A stretch of DNA of 64,000 nt, taken from the NCBI GenBank assembly GCA_015521775.1, contig WANN01000009.1, positions 1 through 64,000 on the forward strand, written 5' to 3'. Under the pieces are notes generated by a model, which saw only the letters and a list, made by a program, of their open reading frames with translations, searched no databases and was not told the DNA's origin. Each line of letters begins with the position of its first letter. Within the stretch, counting starts at the first letter, position 1. Origin of the DNA: Thermoproteaceae archaeon (GTDB taxonomy: Archaea > Thermoproteota > Thermoprotei > Thermoproteales > Thermoproteaceae). The position numbers and the translations under genes are program-made. Positions 51,191 to 59,887 of this stretch are shown here, piece after piece.

Positions 51191-52663
51191 TCAGTACCTC
51201 CTGGCGATCCTCAGCCAGTACGTCGCCCTGTCGCCGCATATGGGGTCCCTTAGATCGTAGCCGCCGACGTCTGGGTCCCGGTCCAGCGGCACGCCGAGCG
51301 CGTTGGCGTCCACCGCGTCCTGTAGCTTGACGCCACACTCGTCCCTCCCGTTCCACGGCACCTCGGCCACTGCGCGCTCCTCGCCGACAACGACCCTCGC
51401 GTCCTCGAGCGTCTCCACGCGTTTGATCGAGGCGGAAAGCCTCTGCCACGCCTCCCTCCTCAGGTTTTCCTGGACCTCGGAGAGGAGGCTCCTAACGTGG
51501 TCCACCACGGAGCCGCGGGGAACGGACACCTTCTCCAGCGTGTCCCTCCTCGCTATGACCACGCGCCCCTCCTCCACGTCCCGCCTCCCTATCTCTACGC
51601 GGAGGGGCACGCCAAGCAGCTCCCAGTAATGGTACTTCCACCCAGGGGTCTTGTCCCTCCTCTCGTCTATTATGGCGCTTATCCCCGCCGCCTGCAGCTC
51701 CGAGGCCAAGCCGCGCGATGCCTGCACCATGGCCGCATACTCCTCGTCGCTGTAGAATATGGGCACTATGACGAGCTTGTAGGGCGACACGGAGGGCGGC
51801 AGTACAAGCCCCCTGTCGTCCCCATGCACCGCCAACATCGCTGCGATGCTACGCTCCGATATGCCGTACGAGGTCGTGTGGACGAGCTCGTGCCTACCGT
51901 CAGGCGTCAGGTAGGTGACCTCGAATACCCTGGAAAAGTTTGTGCCCAGGTAATGTACTGTACCTATCTGCAACGCCCTGCCGTCCGGCAGCACCGTGTC
52001 GAAGGCTATAGTGTACACCGCCCCAGCGAACTTATCCCAGTCGGGCCTCCGCGATATTAGGTAGGGCACGGCCAGCTCGTCGAAGAACCGCCTATATATG
52101 TCTACGGCCTCCCTCACCTGCCTCTCGGCGTCCTCCCTGTCCACGTGGGCCGTATGCGCCTCCTTGAACATGGATATCTCCCTGAGCCTTATCAGGGGAT
52201 GCGTCATCTTGGTCTCGGCCCTGAAGACGCTCACTATCTGGTACACCTTGTAGGGGAGGTCAGTGTGGTCCCTTATCCACAGCTTGAACATCGGCATTAT
52301 CGCCGTCTCCGAGGTGGGGCGGAGCACGAGGCGCGATTCCCCCTCCTGCAGCCCCTTGGTGACCCAGAAGACCTCCTCCTCGAAGCCCCTTATATGTTCA
52401 GACTCCTTGGCGAAGAACTCGTAGGGTATGAACACCGGGAAGAGGACCTCGCCGTGCCCCGTCTCCTCGAGAAGGCGGCGCATGGCTGCCTCCACGTTCC
52501 TACGTATCTTCATCCCGTAGGGCCTCCACACGTAGGCCCCCTTAACGGGGTACCTCACGTCGTAAAGCTCAGCCTCGGCTATTACCCAGTGAAGCCACTC
52601 GATGAGCCGCGCCAGTTTTTCCCTGCCCCGCGGCTGCGGCCCCCGCAGAATCCTGGCCTCCAT
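51191..52663 (-). CDS. proS: Prolyl-tRNA synthetase (archaeal/eukaryotic type)
   Basis: 490 residues, class II synthetase. Motif 2 region [14 protein letters not shown] and [16 protein letters not shown], motif 3 [12 protein letters not shown], then the anticodon domain and zinc-binding-like C-terminal domain ending in the conserved Tyr (RIARRY). Length fits ProRS without bacterial editing insertion. AATTTATATTTG is about 25 bases before the ATG. Lone gene. Confidence 0.95.
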   Translation of the reverse strand: MEARILRGPQPRGREKLARLIEWLHWVIAEAELYDVRYPVKGAYVWRPYGMKIRRNVEAAMRRLLEETGHGEVLFPVFIPYEFFAKESEHIRGFEEEVFWVTKGLQEGESRLVLRPTSETAIMPMFKLWIRDHTDLPYKVYQIVSVFRAETKMTHPLIRLREISMFKEAHTAHVDREDAERQVREAVDIYRRFFDELAVPYLISRRPDWDKFAGAVYTIAFDTVLPDGRALQIGTVHYLGTNFSRVFEVTYLTPDGRHELVHTTSYGISERSIAAMLAVHGDDRGLVLPPSVSPYKLVIVPIFYSDEEYAAMVQASRGLASELQAAGISAIIDERRDKTPGWKYHYWELLGVPLRVEIGRRDVEEGRVVIARRDTLEKVSVPRGSVVDHVRSLLSEVQENLRREAWQRLSASIKRVETLEDARVVVGEERAVAEVPWNGRDECGVKLQDAVDANALGVPLDRDPDVGGYDLRDPICGDRATYWLRIARRY

Positions 52664-52775
52664 GCCGCCGAGGGCGAGGACAAATATAAATTATGCCGGG
52701 CGGCGCCCAGACGGCCGTGTGCCAGGCGGTCCTCGGCGTTCAGCCACAAGCCCTGTCCGCCCTGACTCTTGGGGC

Positions 52776-53543
52776 TCAGGGCCTTTGACGTGCCAGGAAC
52801 ACGTAGCCCGTGTGGGCCAGGGCCCAGGACCTGGGCCTCAGCTCCCCCTTGACCACCTTCCACTCCCTCAGCGCCACGTCGTAGAGCCTCCAGTCCACGA
52901 ACCTGCGCCCGTCCAATGCACCCACGAACTTGACCAGCTGGTCCACAGTGGTCAGGTACGCGGCAAGTGAGCCGCCGGGCCTCAGCGCGCCGTGGGCGTG
53001 GTCGAGCGCCCTCCACGGATCCGCCATGTCCAGCACCACGGCGTCCACCCCCCTCTCCTCGAACCCCTCCGCCACCACGTCCCTGATCCTTAGGATCACC
53101 CATCGGTCTAGGCCGATGGACGAGATGTTCTCCCAGCCCACCCGCGCCACGTCGGGCCTCCTCTCGTACGCGTACACAACCCCGTCGGGACGCACGTACC
53201 ACGCGGTGACGGCCGTGAGGTAGCCGGAGCCCAGCCCCACCTCTATCACCTTTGAGCCCGGGCCTATACCCGCGTACATGAGCACCTGGGCAATGTCCTT
53301 TGGATGCATGACCTGGGTCACCTTGCGGAACCTGGACAACACGTCCACTATAGTGGCCGGGAACACCACGAACTCCTCGCCCAACGTGGAGCGGACGCGC
53401 GACCCGTATAGAGCTCCCACCACGTCGTCTAGACGTATGGCGCCCCTTATCGTGGCCACGCGGGCGCCCCGCACGGCCTTAGCCACGACCTTGACCTCCT
53501 CAGAATGGTAGAGCAGCACCCAGTCCCCCTCACGCACCTCCAT
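52776..53543 (-). CDS. trmI: tRNA (adenine-57/58-N1) methyltransferase TrmI
   Basis: 255 residues. N-terminal beta domain, then MHPKDIAQVLMYAGIGPGS and the SAM motif VIEVGLGSGYLTAV (about 98-111), YERRPD for the ribose, and AVVLDMADPW for the active site. It methylates A57/A58 in the T loop, important for thermal stability of tRNA. The start ATG is preceded by GTTTATTATCG and TTATATAGG boxes. Confidence 0.93.
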   Translation of the reverse strand: MEVREGDWVLLYHSEEVKVVAKAVRGARVATIRGAIRLDDVVGALYGSRVRSTLGEEFVVFPATIVDVLSRFRKVTQVMHPKDIAQVLMYAGIGPGSKVIEVGLGSGYLTAVTAWYVRPDGVVYAYERRPDVARVGWENISSIGLDRWVILRIRDVVAEGFEERGVDAVVLDMADPWRALDHAHGALRPGGSLAAYLTTVDQLVKFVGALDGRRFVDWRLYDVALREWKVVKGELRPRSWALAHTGYVFLARQRP

Positions 53544-53726
53544 GACGATAATAAACCCTGCCTATATAACTGGCGCAATGCAGAGAGGCGTGGCGGGCGA
53601 ACATGGGACGCATATGGACCGCGCTACTGGGAGGCCTACCGAAGGCCAAAATGCCGACCGGCCAGGCCCCACAAGGCCGGCGGTGACGCAGCCATGACGG
53701 TGCCGGCTGGTCGGTGGAGGCCTCCC

Positions 53727-54005
53727 ATGAGGGCTGACCACCCTGTGCTGTCCAACATGTCCCGCCTCCTCATAATGGCCTACCTGGCTACCCACGGCAA
53801 GGCAACCCTGACAAGGCTCTCCACAGACCTGGGCATTCCCCCTAACAGGGCTGCGTACCACCTCGACGCCCTGGAAAGGGAGGGCTACGTCAAGAAGGGC
53901 ATGGACTTGAGAGACCTGAGGGAAAGGATATACACGCCGACCGACCGAGGCCTCAGGGAGACACTCGAATACATACGGACTATAAGGCCCCTCCTCGCCC
54001 TATGA
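53727..54005 (+). CDS. Winged-helix regulator beside the pilus-like locus
   Basis: 92 residues from ATG 53727 (alternative ATG 53694; the frame is open further but lacks plausible sequence). Winged helix: LLIMAYLATHGKATLTRLS, recognition helix NRAAYHLDALEREGYV, wing RERIYTPTDRG. This is the DUF2582/ArsR-like fold used by crenarchaeal regulators. It is immediately upstream of the pilin gene and so a candidate regulator of it. Confidence 0.75.
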   Translation: MRADHPVLSNMSRLLIMAYLATHGKATLTRLSTDLGIPPNRAAYHLDALEREGYVKKGMDLRDLRERIYTPTDRGLRETLEYIRTIRPLLAL

Positions 54006-54129
54006 AACATTTAAATACGTGTCACCCACAATAAATATTCAATTTATAACGCCGTGCTTTATATATCTTTCCAAAATTCAAAACTTCGAAAAAGGGACAC
54101 GCATAATAAAAGCCATGAACAGGAACACC

Positions 54130-54534
54130 ATGAGAGGCCTCACGTCACTAGAAATAGCGATAATAGTGGCCATAATACTGGTCATAGCGGTCGCGGTGGG
54201 ATGGTACCTCTACACCACCTTCGCCGCATCGACAACGGCACAGGCAAGACTATCTGTATCAAGCGCCGAGTTCTCTAATGGAACGCTCACCCTCTACGTA
54301 ATCAATCCCGGGCCCGCAGACGTGACCATACAGGCCGTTAACCTGGCCGGACAATCATGCAGCGGGGGAAGCGGGGGCGACTTTACAATTGGTAACACGA
54401 TAAACGCCGGCGATGCTGGTACCCTTGTCGCTGAATGTTCCGGCGTCACGGCCCAGCCCGGCACCACGTTGCAGGGTACTGTGATCACTACTGCCGGTAC
54501 GTCATTTCCATTCACGGCTGTTGTAAAGCCGTAG
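54130..54534 (+). CDS. Type IV pilin-like protein (class III signal peptide)
   Basis: 134 residues from ATG 54130 (ATG 54115 also possible); CATAATAAAAG about 25 bases upstream. It starts MRGLTSLEIAIIVAIILVI: a short basic leader, Gly as cleavage site, Glu at +5 of the mature protein and a hydrophobic N-helix, the pilin pattern. The rest is beta-rich with Thr/Ser/Gly and NxT/S sites (FSNGTLTL) for AglB glycosylation; two Cys could form a disulfide. It is the likely major filament subunit for the GspE/GspF machine downstream, with a T-run terminator right after. Confidence 0.8.
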   Translation: MRGLTSLEIAIIVAIILVIAVAVGWYLYTTFAASTTAQARLSVSSAEFSNGTLTLYVINPGPADVTIQAVNLAGQSCSGGSGGDFTIGNTINAGDAGTLVAECSGVTAQPGTTLQGTVITTAGTSFPFTAVVKP

Positions 54535-54566
54535 CGTCTTTTCCATGGGCATCTGGGGAAAACACC

Positions 54567-54575
54567 TTTTTTTGT
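54567..54575 (+). terminator. Oligo-T terminator after the pilin gene
   Basis: A run of seven T (CCTTTTTTTG) 33 bases after the pilin stop. Archaeal transcription often ends at T runs, so the pilin mRNA probably ends here, letting it be made in excess over the machine proteins downstream. Confidence 0.45.
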
Positions 54576-54592
54576 GCGTATCATAGCGTAGT

Positions 54593-54994
54593 ATGTCCAG
54601 CATAGATGTGCTTGTCTTGGCCGGGTTTATCGTGGTTGTGGCCTTCGCTGTCATGTACATGTACGTTTCCGTCTTCGTGGGCGAGGTCTCCACGTCTTCG
54701 AGGGGCGGGCCCCTCTCGGCTTTCCTGGACAGGGACGGGGATTTGCTCGTCTGCGTGCAGAATCCGGGACCGAACGAGTACTACTCCGAGTACGCCGTCG
54801 TTGTTGGGGGCAGGAGGGCCAACATCACTGGCACCGTTGAGGTTGGGGGGCTTGTTGGGCTTAGGGGCCACGTCTCCCTGGACGGGCCCTTGATGGGGGA
54901 CTCAGTGTATGGCGAGGTGGTGACGCCTAGGGGGTACAGGTACCCTGTCACCTTCGCCGTTGTGGCCGACGTGGACGGCTTGTCCTGTGGGTAG
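54593..54994 (+). CDS. Second membrane-anchored pilin-like subunit
   Basis: 133 residues. A single N-terminal hydrophobic segment (about 6-28) without a basic leader, so no prepilin processing site is seen; the rest is beta-rich with AVVVGGRRANITGTVEV (one N-glycosylation site). Similar in layout to FlaF/FlaG-type or minor pilin subunits. Its stop is two bases before the GspF-like gene, so it belongs to that operon. Confidence 0.65.
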   Translation: MSSIDVLVLAGFIVVVAFAVMYMYVSVFVGEVSTSSRGGPLSAFLDRDGDLLVCVQNPGPNEYYSEYAVVVGGRRANITGTVEVGGLVGLRGHVSLDGPLMGDSVYGEVVTPRGYRYPVTFAVVADVDGLSCG

Positions 54995-54996
54995 AC

Positions 54997-56511
54997 ATGT
55001 TGGGCTGGTATCTGAGGGGCATAGAGAGGACCGATCTGGACCCGTTCAGGTTCATGCGTGTTGCGCGCATGTCCATGATTGGCGGCGCCTCGCTGGTGCC
55101 GGTGGGCGCCCTTCTCACGGTGCTTGGGGCGTTCCCCTTCTCATTGGCGTTTCTGGGCGCCGGCATATTCCTCCTCTTCTTCCCCAAGATGCTTGTGGGG
55201 ATCAGAGCTGGGGTGGTGAGGGAGCAGCTCAACACCGAGATGCCCTTCCTCACGGTCCTCCTCCAACTGGCCTTCGCCACTAAGGCCCCCCTGGATACAA
55301 TAGTCGACTCCATGACCAGATACGCAGAGCTGCCCGGCCTGAGGGCCCTGGCCCTGGCCGCGTGGAACAACGTGAGGATGCTCGGCCTCGAGTCCATGGA
55401 CGCCATGAGGAGGGCCGTGGAGAAGCTTGCCCCCCTTAAGCTGGTGTACAGGTTCTCCTCCCTCCACACGGCGCTTAGGCTCGGGGAGGACGTGGTGGCG
55501 AGGCTCGGCATATACATGGACATGGACCTGGCAGAGTTCTCGTCCAACATGGCGCGGAGGATCGACAGGCTCACCTCCATAATGGCAGCCCTCGTCGTGG
55601 GCATTTCCATGCTGAGCGTCACGGCGGTCATAGTGGCGAGGGCCAACCCGGCCATGCTCATAGTGATGGGGGGCCTCGTACCCGCCGTGATGGCCTCGGT
55701 CATGTCCCTGGTGGTTAACGTGCCCTTCACCAAGATAAGGGTTAACCCGGCCCATATAGGCGTCGCCGTGGCGGCGTCCGCGGTGACCGCCCTCAACCCG
55801 CCCCTGCCCGGCCTCGGCGAGGCTGGGCCCCTGTACGGCTTCGTGGTGGCGTTGGCAGGGTTCCTCGCCCTGCGCGAGAAGGACTGGGGGAAGGATTACG
55901 AGAGGGGGTTCATGGACTTCATATACACGCTCTTCGACCAGATGAAGCACACCCCCTCGGCCTACAGGGCCGCCGAGCTGGCCGCGGAACATGGGGAGTA
56001 CGGGCCATTCACCAAGAGGGTCTACGGCATACTTCAAGCCCTCCGACTCATGGACAGGAGGCTGGAGGACTCGGCGTTGAGGGGGCTTCCCCCACTCATG
56101 AGTGCCGTCATGAGGATAGTATTCGACATAAATAGGCTGGGCAACCTGCCCAGCGGCACCGTGGACCAACTGCAGAACTTCGTGTTGAAGCTCTTCGAGG
56201 CGAGGGACCAGCTGGTCAAGTCTCTCGGCATTGTTAGGTTTCTGGGCGTCATGGGGGCCGTCATGGTGGCCTTCGTGAACTCGTCGCTGCTGACCCTGTC
56301 CGGCGCCCTGACGGCGGTGGCTGGAGGAGGACAGACGGTGCAGATCCCGATGGGCATACTGTACATGTCAGCGGCCCTCGTCTCGTTCGGGTACTGGGCC
56401 CTCTTCTCCAAGATAAGCTTCTCGCTTAGGAGCGGCCTCCTGTACATGGGCATAGTGCTCCTCTCCTTCTACGTGGTCAGCAAGCTTGCCCCCCTCCTCT
56501 TCGGGATATGA
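54997..56511 (+). CDS. GspF/TadC/FlaJ-like pilus membrane platform protein
   Basis: 504 residues with about eight transmembrane segments (clusters at roughly 28-65, 190-245, 255-290 and 405-500) and two cytoplasmic helical T2SSF domains (about 70-185 and 310-405). It anchors the assembly ATPase and extracts pilin from the membrane. The following ATPase gene has its own TATA box (CGATATATTC, 56528-56537), 21-30 bases before the start. Confidence 0.82.
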   Translation: MLGWYLRGIERTDLDPFRFMRVARMSMIGGASLVPVGALLTVLGAFPFSLAFLGAGIFLLFFPKMLVGIRAGVVREQLNTEMPFLTVLLQLAFATKAPLDTIVDSMTRYAELPGLRALALAAWNNVRMLGLESMDAMRRAVEKLAPLKLVYRFSSLHTALRLGEDVVARLGIYMDMDLAEFSSNMARRIDRLTSIMAALVVGISMLSVTAVIVARANPAMLIVMGGLVPAVMASVMSLVVNVPFTKIRVNPAHIGVAVAASAVTALNPPLPGLGEAGPLYGFVVALAGFLALREKDWGKDYERGFMDFIYTLFDQMKHTPSAYRAAELAAEHGEYGPFTKRVYGILQALRLMDRRLEDSALRGLPPLMSAVMRIVFDINRLGNLPSGTVDQLQNFVLKLFEARDQLVKSLGIVRFLGVMGAVMVAFVNSSLLTLSGALTAVAGGGQTVQIPMGILYMSAALVSFGYWALFSKISFSLRSGLLYMGIVLLSFYVVSKLAPLLFGI

Positions 56512-56557
56512 CCCGCGGGCAAAAATCGATATATTCATGTCACGACTCACCTAGGCG

Positions 56558-58039
56558 ATGATAGGGTTCACGCTCACCGCGTGTCCGGGCAAACTTGTCG
56601 GCGAATACAGCAGCGAGGGGGCGCGAATACAGATATTCGAGGAGGGGGGCACGCACTGCTACTCGGTGCAGTTCAGCTTCCCCTTCAACGAGAGGATCGG
56701 GGAATACACGTTCAAGGTCATAGAGTACCTCGCCACGCATCAGTTCGTGAGGCCCAATGTGACCAGGGAGGAGATGGCGAAGCTGATAGAGCACGCCATG
56801 GGCGAGGTGGAGGTGCCGCGTAACCTTAGGGCCGCGGTCAAGTACTACGCCCAGCTCGAGGCGTCTGAGTACTCCCTCCTGACCCCCCTACTCTACGACA
56901 CGATGCTCGAGAACATAAACATAAACGGCGTTGACACGCCCATATACGTTGACCACAGGAAGTACGGGTACAACATTAGGACTAACGTGGTCCCCACGTC
57001 CCGCGACGCGGTGCTCCGCATAATTGGGAGGGTCTACGCGGTCACTGGGCGGCCCCTCAACGAGCAGTACCCGATACAGGACACGTTCATACTGCTGAGC
57101 AATGGGGCGTTGCTGCGCTTCGCAACTGCGGCGTCGTCCCGCGTGGCCAGGAATGCCCCCTACGTCTCCATACGTATACAGCCTCCGAAGCCAGTGACGC
57201 CCACAGAGATGGTGACGAGCAGGACCATCAGCCCCCTGGCATTGGCGTACCTCTGGCAGATGGTGGAGGCGCACAGGTCCATAGCCATAATTGGGGCCAC
57301 GGGCAGCGGCAAGACCACGCTGCTGAACACCCTCCTGCTCCTCATACCCTACAAGCGTCTGGGCATAGCCGAGGAGACCCCGGAGATCAGGCTTCCCCCC
57401 TCCTTCGAGAACGTGATACAGCTGTACACGTCGCCTATGTACGAGTACATGAGGGAGATGAGGGGGTCTGAGACCGCTATATACCTCATAGACCTCGTCA
57501 AGTACCTTCTGAGGGCCAGGCCGGACATAGTGGTCATCGGCGAGTCCAGGGGCAGGGAGATACACGAGCTGATACAGGGCATACTCACGGGCCATGGAGG
57601 CGCCACGACGTTCCACGCTGAGTCGCCCAGGGAGATGTTCCTTAGGCTTACGGGCGAGGCCATCGGCGTGTCGCCGGAACAGCTATCCGCGTTCAACATA
57701 ATCGCCACGATTAAGAGGCTTGAACACGGCAGGAGGGTGGTCGACATATCGGAATTCGTGTGGCTAGAAATGTTCCCCGACGTGAGGCCGGACGAGGAGG
57801 TGGACATCAGGGGGGAAAGGTACGGCCTCGTTAGGGTTGCTTGGTGGGACCCCAAGAAGGACGAGGTGGTGGTTGACCTGGGCAGGTCGCTGTGGGTCAA
57901 GCGGTACGGGTCCGTCGAGGACATACGTGTACGTGCAGAGTACCTACATGACCTCACGAGGCTCAGCGTGTTCGACGCCGATGAATACGTGAGCGCCGTC
58001 AAGAGGTTCAAGAGCGGCCTAGTGGAAGTCTTCGTATGA
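56558..58039 (+). CDS. GspE/FlaI-type secretion ATPase
   Basis: 493 residues. N-terminal domain (about 1-225), then the ATPase with Walker A IIGATGSGKTTLLN (about 243-256), Asp box ETPEIRLP, Walker B IVVIGESRGREI and His box ATTFHAES. It powers assembly of archaeal type IV pili or related filaments. No archaellum-specific genes (flaH, flaX) are present, so a pilus, not an archaellum, is likely. The small gene 58036-58251 overlaps by ATGA. Confidence 0.9.
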   Translation: MIGFTLTACPGKLVGEYSSEGARIQIFEEGGTHCYSVQFSFPFNERIGEYTFKVIEYLATHQFVRPNVTREEMAKLIEHAMGEVEVPRNLRAAVKYYAQLEASEYSLLTPLLYDTMLENININGVDTPIYVDHRKYGYNIRTNVVPTSRDAVLRIIGRVYAVTGRPLNEQYPIQDTFILLSNGALLRFATAASSRVARNAPYVSIRIQPPKPVTPTEMVTSRTISPLALAYLWQMVEAHRSIAIIGATGSGKTTLLNTLLLLIPYKRLGIAEETPEIRLPPSFENVIQLYTSPMYEYMREMRGSETAIYLIDLVKYLLRARPDIVVIGESRGREIHELIQGILTGHGGATTFHAESPREMFLRLTGEAIGVSPEQLSAFNIIATIKRLEHGRRVVDISEFVWLEMFPDVRPDEEVDIRGERYGLVRVAWWDPKKDEVVVDLGRSLWVKRYGSVEDIRVRAEYLHDLTRLSVFDADEYVSAVKRFKSGLVEVFV

Positions 58040-58251
58040 TAGATTATGGTCCCCCCCACGAGCTCGAGGTAAAGGTCCTCAGGGAAATAGAAAAGCTCGA
58101 GGACCTTGCCAGGGTGCACGACAACGTGAAGAGGTACGCCGCCAAGAAGGTGGCGCTCCTCAAACGGTGCGTTGAGAGGCTCAGGGAGTATGGGGCCTAC
58201 GCCGAGGTTCAACTGGTGGCTACAGAGGACTGTTACATAATACCGCTTTGA
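58036..58251 (+). CDS. Unknown small protein 1 of pilus-like locus
   Basis: 71 residues, helical and charged (VKVLREIEKLEDLARVH), one Cys pair-like C at 47 and at 66. ATGA overlap with the ATPase gene and TGATG with the next gene, so it is translated with them. It may be a cytoplasmic regulator of the ATPase. No family recognised. Confidence 0.7.
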   Translation: MIDYGPPHELEVKVLREIEKLEDLARVHDNVKRYAAKKVALLKRCVERLREYGAYAEVQLVATEDCYIIPL

Positions 58252-58754
58252 TGGATCCCTACGCGTTGCTCGTAGCCGCATTCTCGTTCGCCTCTGTGCT
58301 CATTTGGGACAGGCAGATATACCTCCTTTACGTGGGCCTCGTGTCGTTTCTGGCCGTCCTCCTGTACCTCATAGCCCAGTCACCGGCAACCTTCCTGGGG
58401 CTGGCCCCCTTGTCTCTGGGCGCTCTGAAATATACGCCGATGGGCGCCCGCATGATGCGCAGAGACCGCAAGGGGAGACTTGAGAGGGCCCCCCCTGCAA
58501 GGTGGAGGCGCTTCACCATAGTGGACGTGCCTAGGGACATAGTGGACGTGGTGCCGCGCGGCTCTGTGCGCAGGGTCCACAAGTCCCTCATAGACCTGCT
58601 CGGAGTGGTGGAGAGGGCCGAGGAGAAGGGGTACAGCGTTGAAGTCCCAAAATGGCTGGAGGAATTGAGGTCCTACATATCGCTTGTGGGGCCGTATTTT
58701 GTGGCGACCGCAGACACCGTGGTCTCACCCGAAATGGTCCACGAACTCGGGTGA
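58251..58754 (+). CDS. Unknown membrane protein 2 of pilus-like locus
   Basis: 167 residues from ATG 58251. Two transmembrane helices (about 5-25 and 30-60), then a basic cytoplasmic segment (MMRRDRKGRLERAPPARWRR) and an alpha/beta tail. It could be a second membrane component of the assembly platform. The coding overlap with its neighbour on the left is one base. The unit ends here; a new TATA box starts the next group. Confidence 0.7.
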   Translation: MDPYALLVAAFSFASVLIWDRQIYLLYVGLVSFLAVLLYLIAQSPATFLGLAPLSLGALKYTPMGARMMRRDRKGRLERAPPARWRRFTIVDVPRDIVDVVPRGSVRRVHKSLIDLLGVVERAEEKGYSVEVPKWLEELRSYISLVGPYFVATADTVVSPEMVHELG

Positions 58755-58801
58755 CCGCGGGTGAAAGGTAGGTATTATAAAGGTGTCGCCTGACACGATA
58801 C

Positions 58802-59011
58802 ATGATAGTACACACGGCGCGCCTAAGGCTCCTCGAGAACCTGTATTCCACGGTCCCTGAAAGGCCCCCGGTGGAGCCCGTCCGCATACGGGCGGGCAAG
58901 GCCCTCTTCGTATGGCCAGTTCACCTTCCCAGGCTTCCCCTGGACCTACTGTCGCAGTTCCCCAACTCGTATGTAATAGTAAGGAGGGGACTCCTAGTAG
59001 TGGTCCCATGA
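58802..59011 (+). CDS. Unknown small protein 3 of pilus-like locus
   Basis: 69 residues. GTATTATAAAGG about 26 bases before the ATG marks a new promoter. The protein is beta-rich (KALFVWPVHLPRLP, NSYVIVRRGLLVVVP) and soluble. Overlaps the next gene by 4 bases (ATGA). Not recognised. Confidence 0.65.
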   Translation: MIVHTARLRLLENLYSTVPERPPVEPVRIRAGKALFVWPVHLPRLPLDLLSQFPNSYVIVRRGLLVVVP

Positions 59012-59142
59012 GGAGGGTCAGAGTAAAGGAGCTTCAGGGAGTCATAAGGGACGACGTCTACACGGCCCTTGTACAGGTGCTTGGCGACGATACGGAGGTC
59101 CTGTTCGAGAGAAGGGGGCAGAGGTACCTGATAGTGCTATGA
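59008..59142 (+). CDS. Unknown small protein 4 of pilus-like locus
   Basis: 44 residues from ATG 59008, MRRVRVKELQGVIRDDVYT to QRYLIVL. It overlaps both neighbours by ATGA, the main evidence that it is real. Reads like a single alpha/beta unit, perhaps a small adaptor. Confidence 0.6.
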   Translation: MRRVRVKELQGVIRDDVYTALVQVLGDDTEVLFERRGQRYLIVL

Positions 59143-59564
59143 TTGTCATAAACAGTGGGAACATAGACACCTTCATAAACGAGCTGCTTGTCCGTATGCC
59201 GCTTATGGAGGGCGCCGCAATGGTCCTAGGCCAGAGGAGGATGGGCAACTACATAGTGGCGCTTGGGACAATAGGCCATCTGCACGCGGCCTTCTCAGGG
59301 GTGTTGGAGCTGCTCATAGAGGCCAAGAGGCTGGCTAGGGACCTGGCGCTTCAGAACTACAGCGTTGTCATCACGCATCTGGGCAACGCCGTAGTTACAC
59401 CTGAAGAGCTCCCCGAAGTCGTGCCCATACTGCCGCCGCACGTAGAGGTGGAGCACATAGGTATGCCGTACACCACCGTGAGCCTGTTCGGGTGCAATGC
59501 GCCGGAAAGGGGGCTCGTGAAGATGTGTATCGGGGACGTGGAGATAGGGTATGCTCTACCTTAG
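59139..59564 (+). CDS. Unknown protein 5 of pilus-like locus
   Basis: 141 residues, alpha/beta. Opening INSGNIDTFINELLVRMP, a Gly-rich GNYIVALGTIGHLHAAF and two late Cys (FGCNAPERGLVKMCIGD). No family recognised, no membrane segment. Overlaps the upstream gene by ATGA and the downstream gene by 14 bases. Confidence 0.7.
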   Translation: MIVINSGNIDTFINELLVRMPLMEGAAMVLGQRRMGNYIVALGTIGHLHAAFSGVLELLIEAKRLARDLALQNYSVVITHLGNAVVTPEELPEVVPILPPHVEVEHIGMPYTTVSLFGCNAPERGLVKMCIGDVEIGYALP

Positions 59565-59886
59565 GCTCTCGAAGCTCGAGGAGATACTGGTCTCGCTGCG
59601 TGACGCAGCGGAAGAGTACAGGAGGCAGAGGGCGTTCCTCTCGGAGCTGGACGAGAGGTGGCGTAGGTTCGTGGAGCTGGCCAAGCGCTTCAACGTGGAG
59701 CTCAAGCTCGTCAAGGTGCCCGAAATGTCGTTCTACCTTGGCGAGGAGCTGCCCGACAACGCCGACCTCGTGAAGAGGCTAAACGCCATGATTGCGGCGG
59801 TCAGAAGGATAAGAGAAGTGTATGGGGACCTGCCCGTCATAGTTCAACTAGACATAAGCCTAGGCAAGGTAATGGTTAAGGTGTAG
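59551..59886 (+). CDS. Unknown coiled-coil protein 6 of pilus-like locus
   Basis: 111 residues. Long helices with heptad character (LEEILVSLRDAAEEYRRQ to LDERWRRFVELAKRF), then a short beta part ending SLGKVMVKV. Last gene of the run; its stop faces that of the large surface-protein gene two bases away. Possibly a cytoplasmic partner of the assembly ATPase. Confidence 0.65.
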   Translation: MLYLRLSKLEEILVSLRDAAEEYRRQRAFLSELDERWRRFVELAKRFNVELKLVKVPEMSFYLGEELPDNADLVKRLNAMIAAVRRIREVYGDLPVIVQLDISLGKVMVKV

Positions 59887-59887
59887 C

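Noticed and set aside
55141-56169. 342-residue minus-strand open frame opposite the GspF-like gene
   Set aside because: Gly/His/Pro-rich nonsense composition and full antisense position to a clear membrane protein.
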